This document shows positions 59,126 to 64,000 of a DNA stretch of 64,000 nt, in pieces. Numbering within the stretch: position 1 is the stretch's first letter; every line of letters starts with the position of its first letter. Under the pieces are notes generated by a model. The model was not told the origin of the DNA, searched no databases, and saw nothing but the letters and a program-made list of their open reading frames with translations. Both the position numbers and the translations under genes were made by a program. This DNA comes from Kaistia geumhonensis (GTDB lineage: Bacteria; Pseudomonadota; Alphaproteobacteria; Rhizobiales; Kaistiaceae), in NCBI RefSeq assembly GCF_030815145.1, contig NZ_JAUSWJ010000001.1, forward strand, positions 1,612,001-1,676,000. Reading direction: 5' to 3'.

Positions 59126-59455
59126 TCAATCGACATGGAAGACCTCTTCCATCGGCGCCCACCATTCGCCCTCGGCGCGGCTTTCGAGCGGCAGCTGCAT
59201 CGGCCCGCAGATCGACCACCAGCGCTGCGTCTCGGGATCGGCGGCCATGATCGCGCTGTCGGCGGCGAAGTCCTCGCCGTGATACTCGAACGAGGCGAAG
59301 AGCAGATTTTCCGGCTCGCGCAGATAGATCGAGTAGTTTCGGATGTTGCAGCGGGCGATCATCGCCAGGACGCTCGGCCAGACGTCGGCATGCAGCCGCT
59401 TGTATTCGGCAATGGCCTCGGGGCGGATGCCGAGGACGAAACCCATGCGCTTCAT
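59126..59455 (-). CDS. L-rhamnose/L-fucose mutarotase family protein
   Basis: A 109-aa protein of the RhaM family, which interconverts alpha and beta pyranose anomers. Typical features are MKRMGFVLGIRPEAIAEYKR at the start with the catalytic His in RLHADVWP, IRNYSIYL mid-protein and DPETQRWWSICGPMQ near the C-terminus. GGGAGG precedes the ATG. It lies 35 bp downstream of the IclR gene in the same direction, so the two may be co-transcribed. The preferred sugar is not certain. Confidence 0.92.
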   Translation of the reverse strand: MKRMGFVLGIRPEAIAEYKRLHADVWPSVLAMIARCNIRNYSIYLREPENLLFASFEYHGEDFAADSAIMAADPETQRWWSICGPMQLPLESRAEGEWWAPMEEVFHVD

Positions 59456-59490
59456 CGCGTGTGCCTCCCATTCTTGGTCTTGAGTGCCGG

Positions 59491-60273
59491 TCAGGATTCC
59501 TCGCCGCCCTTGCCGAGGACGATGGACAGGTCTCGGGTGGCGTCGAGAAGAATGGCGAGCGCCTCGTCGCGACCGGGAACGTCGGCGCGATCGACGCGCG
59601 GCAGGAACGGACAGGTCAGCACCGCGATGGCGGACTCGCCGGGACCGAGCACCGGAGCGGAGAGATTGAACACCGATTCCGACTGGAAGCTCGACATCGC
59701 CTCGTAGCCGCGGGCGCGAACCGCTTCGAGCCGCTCGTCGAGATCGTCCGGACGGCCGCGGTCGTCGGCGCCGATCTCGCGCTCCGCCTCCATCAGCGAG
59801 CGCTCCTCGGCGCTCGCGAAGGCGAGCAGAACGTGGCCGGAACCGGTATTGTAGAGACTGACCCGCGCGCCGACCCGGATCGAATAGCTCCAGTAGGACG
59901 GCGCATCCATCTGTGCCACGACGATCACCCGGCCGCGGTCATAGATCGCGAGGTGGCAGGCCTGTTCGGCCCGGCGCGAGAACTGGCGCAGCACCGGCAG
60001 AGCCTGGCTGACGAGCCGCCTGACGGGCGCGTGCTGGTGGGCAAGCGCGAAGAGGCGCAGCGTCAGCTCGTAGCGGTCGCCGAGGATGCGGGCCACATAG
60101 CCGCGCCGCACCAGGCGATCGAGCATGCGATAGATCTCGTTGGGCGAGCGGCCGAGCGCCTTGGCGATCTCGGCCTGCGTCATGCTCTCGTCGGTTGCGG
60201 CGAGCAGCTCCAGAATGTCGAGCCCCTTGTCGAGGGCGGGGGCGCGATAGCGGTCGGCGGCGTCTTCGAACAT
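59491..60273 (-). CDS. IclR family transcriptional regulator
   Basis: About 260 aa. The N-terminal winged helix is at about 12-75 (ALDKGLDILELLAATDESMT, QAEIAKALGRSPNEIYRMLD), followed by an IclR effector domain with LAIYDRGRVIVVAQMDAPSY. The start at 60273 follows GAGGGGA. It is divergent from the dehydratase gene and likely controls that promoter in response to a deoxysugar or its acid. Confidence 0.92.
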   Translation of the reverse strand: MFEDAADRYRAPALDKGLDILELLAATDESMTQAEIAKALGRSPNEIYRMLDRLVRRGYVARILGDRYELTLRLFALAHQHAPVRRLVSQALPVLRQFSRRAEQACHLAIYDRGRVIVVAQMDAPSYWSYSIRVGARVSLYNTGSGHVLLAFASAEERSLMEAEREIGADDRGRPDDLDERLEAVRARGYEAMSSFQSESVFNLSAPVLGPGESAIAVLTCPFLPRVDRADVPGRDEALAILLDATRDLSIVLGKGGEES

Positions 60274-60335
60274 TCCCCTCGCCTCTTCCGGCGGCCGTCC
60301 CGCCCTCTCGCGTCGCTGAGGGCAACGGGAAGCGA

Positions 60336-60391
60336 TTGACTTCCCTCCACCCGGATCGCTTATATGCGAATACACCATTCAAGGGTGGATA
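60336..60391 (+). promoter_or_regulatory. Promoter and possible IclR operator upstream of the dehydratase gene
   Basis: TTGACT (60336-60341) and TTATAT (60360-60365) are spaced by 18 bp and form a sigma-70-like promoter toward the dehydratase gene. Immediately after it, CACC (60375-60378) and GGTG (60386-60389) form a short imperfect dyad around ATTCAAG, overlapping the likely transcription start. This dyad is a candidate operator for the divergent IclR regulator. Confidence 0.5.
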
Positions 60392-60461
60392 ATCGAGGCC
60401 TTCTTGAAGGCCTCTTTGCCTGCGCGGCACCGGCCGGATCGCCGGCCTTGGGGAGGGAAGC

Positions 60462-61571
60462 ATGGCCCGCATCACGCGTGTCGAAGGGCTGATGGTGGAC
60501 CTGAAGCCGAAGGTGAAGCGCGTCGACGCCATCCAGTCCTTCGTCAGCCAGGAAACGCCGATCATCCGCATCACCGATGCCGACGGCGCTGTCGGCACCG
60601 GATACACCTACACGATCGGCACCGGCGGTCCGGCGATCCTCTCGCTGATCGAGCGCACGCTGGCGCCGGCGCTGATCGGACGCGAGGCAGGAGAGATCGA
60701 ACGCATCTGGCGCGATCTCCTCTTCATGACGCATGCCACCGCCGTCGGCGCGATCACCTCGCTGGCTCTGGCCGCCATCGACACCGCGCTCTGGGACCTG
60801 AAGGCCCGCCGCGCGTCGCTGCCGCTGCACATCCTCGCCGGCGGCGCGCAGGAGCGCATCCGCCTCTACACGACCGAGGGCGGCTGGCTGCATCTCGACA
60901 CCGCGGCCATCGTCGACGACACGATCCGCGCGAAGGAATCCGGCTTCTCCGGCGCCAAGGTCAAGGTGGGGCGGCCGCTGCACGAGGATGTCGCGCGGCT
61001 TTCCGCGGTGCGCGAGGCGGTCGGCGCGGGCTTCGAGATCTTTACCGATGCCAACCAGGCCTTCTCGGTCGACGAGGCGATCCGCCGGGCGCGGGCCTAT
61101 GAGGCGGTCGATATCGGCTGGCTGGAGGAACCGCTGCCGGCCGACGACGTGGACGGGCATGTGCGCCTCGCCGCCTCGACCTCGGTCCCGGTCGCGGTCG
61201 GCGAAAGCCTCTATTCCGCGCCGCAGTTCCGCGACTATCTCCAGCGCCGGGCCTGCTCGATCGTGCAGGTCGACGTCGCCCGCATCGGCGGAATCACGCC
61301 CTGGCTCAAGGTCGCGCATCTGGCCGAGACCTTCAACGTCGCCGTCTGCCCGCATTTCCTGATGGAGCTGCATGTCGCGCTCTGCGCCGCCGTCCCGAAC
61401 GCGCGCTGGGTGGAGTATATCCCGCAGCTCGACAGCCTCACGACGGCCGGCATGCGTATCGAGGACGGCCATGCCATCCCGAGCGCCGAGGCCGGCCTCG
61501 GCATCGCCTGGGATTTTGCCGCGATCGACCGCATGACGGTCGATGGGTCGCGCTTCCTCATCCAAAGCTGA
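60462..61571 (+). CDS. Mandelate racemase/muconate lactonizing family sugar-acid dehydratase
   Basis: A 369-aa enolase-superfamily enzyme. The catalytic Lys motif is GAKVKVG (about 165-171); metal ligands are in TDANQAF (Asp, about 195), WLEEPLP (Glu, about 222) and VGESLYS (Glu, about 247); the general-base His is in CPHFLMEL near 297. It likely dehydrates a sugar acid such as L-fuconate, given the neighbouring mutarotase and SDR. GGGAGGGAAGC precedes the ATG. Confidence 0.88.
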   Translation: MARITRVEGLMVDLKPKVKRVDAIQSFVSQETPIIRITDADGAVGTGYTYTIGTGGPAILSLIERTLAPALIGREAGEIERIWRDLLFMTHATAVGAITSLALAAIDTALWDLKARRASLPLHILAGGAQERIRLYTTEGGWLHLDTAAIVDDTIRAKESGFSGAKVKVGRPLHEDVARLSAVREAVGAGFEIFTDANQAFSVDEAIRRARAYEAVDIGWLEEPLPADDVDGHVRLAASTSVPVAVGESLYSAPQFRDYLQRRACSIVQVDVARIGGITPWLKVAHLAETFNVAVCPHFLMELHVALCAAVPNARWVEYIPQLDSLTTAGMRIEDGHAIPSAEAGLGIAWDFAAIDRMTVDGSRFLIQS

Positions 61572-61582
61572 AAGGACGTTTC

Positions 61583-62317
61583 ATGAGCGGAAAGCTCGCA
61601 GGCAAGGTCGCGCTGGTCACGGCGGCGGCGCAGGGGATCGGCCGCGCCATCGCCGAAAGCGCGGCGCACGAGGGCGCCACCGTGTTCGCGACCGACATCA
61701 ACGAGGCGAAGCTCGCCGAACTCGGCGGCCTGTCGCAGGTGACGACGCGCGTGCTCAACGTGCTGAAGGACGCCGAAGTCGGCGCGCTTACTGCCGAAAT
61801 CGGCACTGTCGACGTGCTGTTCAACTGTGCCGGCATCGTCCATGCCGGGACGATCGAAGAGGCGACCGAGGCCGATCTCGACTTCGCCTATGACCTCAAC
61901 GTCAAGTCGATGTGGCGCACGATCAAGGCGACGCTGCCCGGCATGCTCGCCAAGGGCGACGGCGCGATCGTCAATATCTGCTCGGTCGCCGGATCCGTGA
62001 AGGGCGTGCCGAACCGCTTCGCCTATGGCGTCACCAAGGCGGCAACGGTGGGGCTGACCAAGTCGGTCGCCGCCGATTTCGTGACGCGAGGCATCCGCTG
62101 CAACGGCATCTGCCCCGGCACCGTCGAGAGCCCGTCTCTGCAGGACCGCCTCCGCGCGCAGGGCGACTACGAGGCGGCGCGCGCCGCCTTCATCGCCCGC
62201 CAGCCAATCGGCCGCATCGGCACGCCGCAGGAGATCGCCGACCTCGCGATCTATCTCGCGACCGCGACCTATACGACCGGCCAGATGCACATCATCGACG
62301 GCGGCTGGACCAACTGA
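61583..62317 (+). CDS. SDR dehydrogenase, 2-keto-3-deoxy-L-fuconate dehydrogenase-like
   Basis: A 244-aa SDR. The cofactor loop reads VTAAAQGIGRAI (about 12-23), with Ala replacing the usual Gly after T, as in the BDH2/2-keto-3-deoxy-L-fuconate dehydrogenase branch. LFNCAGIVHAG, SVAGSVKGVPNRFAYGVTK (catalytic Tyr and Lys) and GIRCNGICPGTVESPSL are strongly reminiscent of that enzyme. It lies 11 bp after the dehydratase gene and would act next in the pathway. The assignment is from memory of the family. Confidence 0.85.
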   Translation: MSGKLAGKVALVTAAAQGIGRAIAESAAHEGATVFATDINEAKLAELGGLSQVTTRVLNVLKDAEVGALTAEIGTVDVLFNCAGIVHAGTIEEATEADLDFAYDLNVKSMWRTIKATLPGMLAKGDGAIVNICSVAGSVKGVPNRFAYGVTKAATVGLTKSVAADFVTRGIRCNGICPGTVESPSLQDRLRAQGDYEAARAAFIARQPIGRIGTPQEIADLAIYLATATYTTGQMHIIDGGWTN

Positions 62318-62329
62318 CATCAGAAGGCA

Positions 62330-62346
62330 GTCCGCCGGAGGCGGAC
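62330..62346 (+). terminator. Stem-loop after the SDR gene
   Basis: GTCCGCC and GGCGGAC (62330-62336 and 62340-62346) form a 7-bp stem with a 3-nt loop, 13 bp after the stop of the SDR gene. There is no T-run. It may end the deoxysugar operon. Confidence 0.45.
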
Positions 62347-62381
62347 GGCCCGATATCGTCCCATGCGCGAGAGAAACGTGG

Positions 62382-62404
62382 ATGGCCGGGACGAGCCCGG
62401 CCAT
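62382..62404. repeat. Rhizobiales-type palindromic (REP) element
   Basis: ATGGCCGGG (62382-62390), loop ACGAG, CCCGGCCAT (62396-62404): a perfect 9-bp stem. In one frame of the minus strand it encodes MAGLVPAIHV, the peptide typical of REP copies found by the hundred in Bradyrhizobium and relatives. It lies between two convergent genes. Confidence 0.75.
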
Positions 62405-62438
62405 GACGCGTGAAGAGCTGTGATCGCGCGAGCGGAGC

Positions 62439-63137
62439 TCAGTACTGATCCCGCCGCCGCACCCAGGATTGCGGGAATTCGAGCCCTTCCTCGTTGCGGC
62501 CCTTGGGGACAAGGTCGAGATAGTGATAGGCGCCGTTCAGCATCTCCACGCCCCGGCTGTAGCAGGAATAGGTGTGGTAGACGGCGCCCGCCTCGTCCTT
62601 GGCGAAGACGCTGATGCCGACGATGTCCGAGGCGCCGACGCGGCGCATCTCGTAATTGTAGTAGGCGCGCCCCGCCGCGAGTTCCTCCGGCGTGAATGCC
62701 GCCTGATGATCGAAATTGAACTCGCTGCCCTCGGCCTGCACCCAGGGGAACGACCATCCGAAGCGCGCCTTGTAGGCCTCGATCCGCTCCAGCGGAGCCC
62801 GCGAGACGGCCGTGAAGGCGACGTCGCGATGCGCGAGATGGATCGGGATACGGTCGAAATTGTCGGCCCAGAAGGAGCAGGACTTGCAACCCTCCTGCCA
62901 GTCCGGCCCGAACATGAAGTGGTAGACGATGAGCTGAGAATGGCCGTCGAACAGATCGGAAAGGGACATCCGCCCGTTCGGACCAAGGAAGCGATAGTCC
63001 TTCGTCACCGGCTCCCAGGGCATCGCCATGCGCTTGCGGGTCAGCACCTCGCGCTGGCGGGTGAACTCCTTCTCGGCGGCCAGAAGCTCCAGCCGAGCCG
63101 TCAGCCAGTCGTCATGCGCGACGATCGTGTTGAGCAT
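62439..63137 (-). CDS. DUF899 family thioredoxin-like protein
   Basis: A 232-aa protein of the DUF899 family (thioredoxin-like fold). Family features are LTRKRMAMPWEPVTKDYRF near residue 33, FMFGPDWQEGCKSCSFWADN near 74 with a CxxC-type pair (Cys84, Cys87) and FNFDHQAAFTPEE near 141. Its function is unknown. GGAGAAGAAAG precedes the ATG. A small membrane protein gene lies immediately upstream in the same direction. Confidence 0.88.
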   Translation of the reverse strand: MLNTIVAHDDWLTARLELLAAEKEFTRQREVLTRKRMAMPWEPVTKDYRFLGPNGRMSLSDLFDGHSQLIVYHFMFGPDWQEGCKSCSFWADNFDRIPIHLAHRDVAFTAVSRAPLERIEAYKARFGWSFPWVQAEGSEFNFDHQAAFTPEELAAGRAYYNYEMRRVGASDIVGISVFAKDEAGAVYHTYSCYSRGVEMLNGAYHYLDLVPKGRNEEGLEFPQSWVRRRDQY

Positions 63138-63164
63138 CTTTCTTCTCCTTGATCAATTGAGGAT

Positions 63165-63416
63165 TCAGACCCGGGCGAGACGGCGGAGCCAGGCCCCGGC
63201 ATGGACGACGCTCATGAGCGCGTACATGAGGCCCATGCCTCCGGGCAGGATCGTTCCCGGCATGGGCCCGCAGAGCACGGTGCCGCTCTCCTCCGCGAAG
63301 CTCGCCACCGCCATCGCCGCGAAGAGCGGCGTCGCGGCGAGCGCGATGCCCCCGGCGATCCGCTCCGACCACGACGGGGACGCCGCCGAAGACGCCTTCC
63401 AGGCGCTGCTGGTCAT
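63165..63416 (-). CDS. Small membrane protein upstream of DUF899 gene
   Basis: An 83-aa protein with two hydrophobic segments, about residues 22-37 (GGIALAATPLFAAMAV) and 53-71 (PGTILPGGMGLMYALMSVV), and a basic C-terminus (LRRLARV). I recognise no named family. It lies 27 bp before the DUF899 gene and is probably co-transcribed. The ATG at 63416 follows GGATGG; the frame is open further upstream, overlapping the divergent gene, which makes a longer protein unlikely. Confidence 0.65.
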   Translation of the reverse strand: MTSSAWKASSAASPSWSERIAGGIALAATPLFAAMAVASFAEESGTVLCGPMPGTILPGGMGLMYALMSVVHAGAWLRRLARV

Positions 63417-63521
63417 TTGCTGCCATCCATCCCATGCTGCGAACGCGGCCCGGCTGGACCGCGAACCGATCCTCGCCGCGGGAAGAGCGGGAGCGGGAGT
63501 GACAATTCTGGCGCGATCGAA

Positions 63522-64000
63522 ATGGACTCGCTGATCAACGCCGCGGCGCTGGCGCTCGCCCATGGCGATCCGCTCGGTGCGCTCAACCGCGTGGCGCTGC
63601 GTGATGATGCGCCGGCGCTGGCGCTGCGCGGCATCGCGATGGCGCAGCTCGGCGATTTCCCGCGCGCAAGGGCGCTGCTGCAACGGGCGCGGCGCGGGTT
63701 CGGCCCGCGCGAAACCGTGGCGCGGGCGCGCTGCGTCGTCGCCGAGGCCGAGATCGCGCTCGTCTCGCGCGACCTCGGATTCCCCGGCAGGCCGCTCGAC
63801 GAGGCCCGCGCCACTCTGGAGGCGCGCGGCGATCATGCGAATGCCCGTCATGCCCGCATCCTGGCTGCGCGGCGGGCGATCCTGCTCGGGCGCCTCGCCG
63901 AGGCCGCCACCCTGCTCGACGCCGAAGCGCCGTCCGATGCCCTGCCGCCGGCCACGCTGGCATCGGAAGCTCTGGCAAAGGCCGGCCTCGCGATCCGCCG
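63522..64000 (+). CDS. TPR-like helical-repeat protein, 3' end outside window
   Basis: The first 159 codons of a plus-strand gene starting MDSLINAAALALAHGDPLGA. The sequence is a series of Ala/Leu/Arg-rich helix pairs (ALALRGIAMAQLGDFPRARA, ARCVVAEAEIALVSRDLG) typical of tetratricopeptide-like repeats. I recall similar rhizobial proteins with a C-terminal winged-helix DNA-binding domain, which would lie outside the window. The function is unknown. It is divergent from the small membrane protein with a 105-bp gap. Confidence 0.7.
   Translation, partial: MDSLINAAALALAHGDPLGALNRVALRDDAPALALRGIAMAQLGDFPRARALLQRARRGFGPRETVARARCVVAEAEIALVSRDLGFPGRPLDEARATLEARGDHANARHARILAARRAILLGRLAEAATLLDAEAPSDALPPATLASEALAKAGLAIR

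Noticed and set aside
57131-59707. 858-codon plus-strand frame across the EAL gene and mutarotase gene
   Set aside because: Runs through several convincing genes on the other strand and a terminator; no recognisable domain.

Overview
The window is about 64 kb of very GC-rich, densely packed bacterial chromosome. Gene families, operon layouts and a Rhizobiales-type palindromic repeat (62382-62404) point to an alphaproteobacterium of the order Hyphomicrobiales; the genus cannot be fixed from the sequence. I saw no rRNA, tRNA, CRISPR array, transposase or phage gene.

Layout. (1) 1-12.4 kb: a carbohydrate uptake and catabolism locus. A CUT1-type ABC transporter (binding protein, two permeases, a tiny membrane protein, an ATPase cut by the window edge) and a TetR regulator lie on the minus strand. 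Divergent from them runs a plus-strand series: a Tm-1-like protein, a PEP-hydrolase-like TIM barrel, a cupin, two sugar isomerase/epimerase-like TIM barrels, a Gfo/Idh/MocA oxidoreductase, an SDR and a GNAT. (2) 12.4-24.8 kb: a near-complete phosphonate system: phnCDE1E2 uptake, the phnF regulator, phnGHIJ-GNAT-phnKLMN for the C-P lyase pathway, and a hexapeptide transferase. An inverted-repeat PhnF operator, a Pho-box candidate and an intra-operon terminator are visible. PhnJ carries a 66-residue N-terminal extension that contains two intergenic-type repeats. (3) 24.9-43.3 kb: a surface polysaccharide locus (acyltransferase, polymerase-like membrane protein, Wzc/GumC-like chain-length protein, GT26, two GT4s, Wzx-like flippase, tandem alpha/beta hydrolase, secreted GH5, cytoplasmic GH2). 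Embedded in its co-directional genes is an aminoacyl-carrier-protein module: a carrier protein, an acyl-CoA-dehydrogenase-like flavoprotein, a class II aaRS-like amino acid:[carrier protein] ligase and a DUF1839 protein. (4) 43.4-57.3 kb: a PACE efflux protein and the glycogen locus, with glgP-glgB-glgC-glgA-glgX on one strand and a second glgA-glgX pair divergent from it. (5) 57.3-64 kb: an EAL-domain c-di-GMP phosphodiesterase, a putative L-fucose/deoxysugar catabolic set (mutarotase, IclR regulator, enolase-superfamily dehydratase, SDR), a DUF899 protein, a small membrane protein, and the start of a TPR-like protein cut by the window edge.

How the parts work together. The phn genes would import phosphonates and break the C-P bond under phosphate limitation. 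The glg genes make and degrade glycogen, with two synthases and two debranching enzymes. The polysaccharide locus would build, flip, polymerise and trim an extracellular glycan. The most interesting part is the aminoacyl-carrier-protein module. Its chemistry can be proposed (activate a small amino acid onto a carrier, possibly oxidise it, transfer it), and its neighbours suggest, without proving it, that the acceptor is the glycan or its precursor. All family assignments are by reading motifs and remembered family features; no database search was run.
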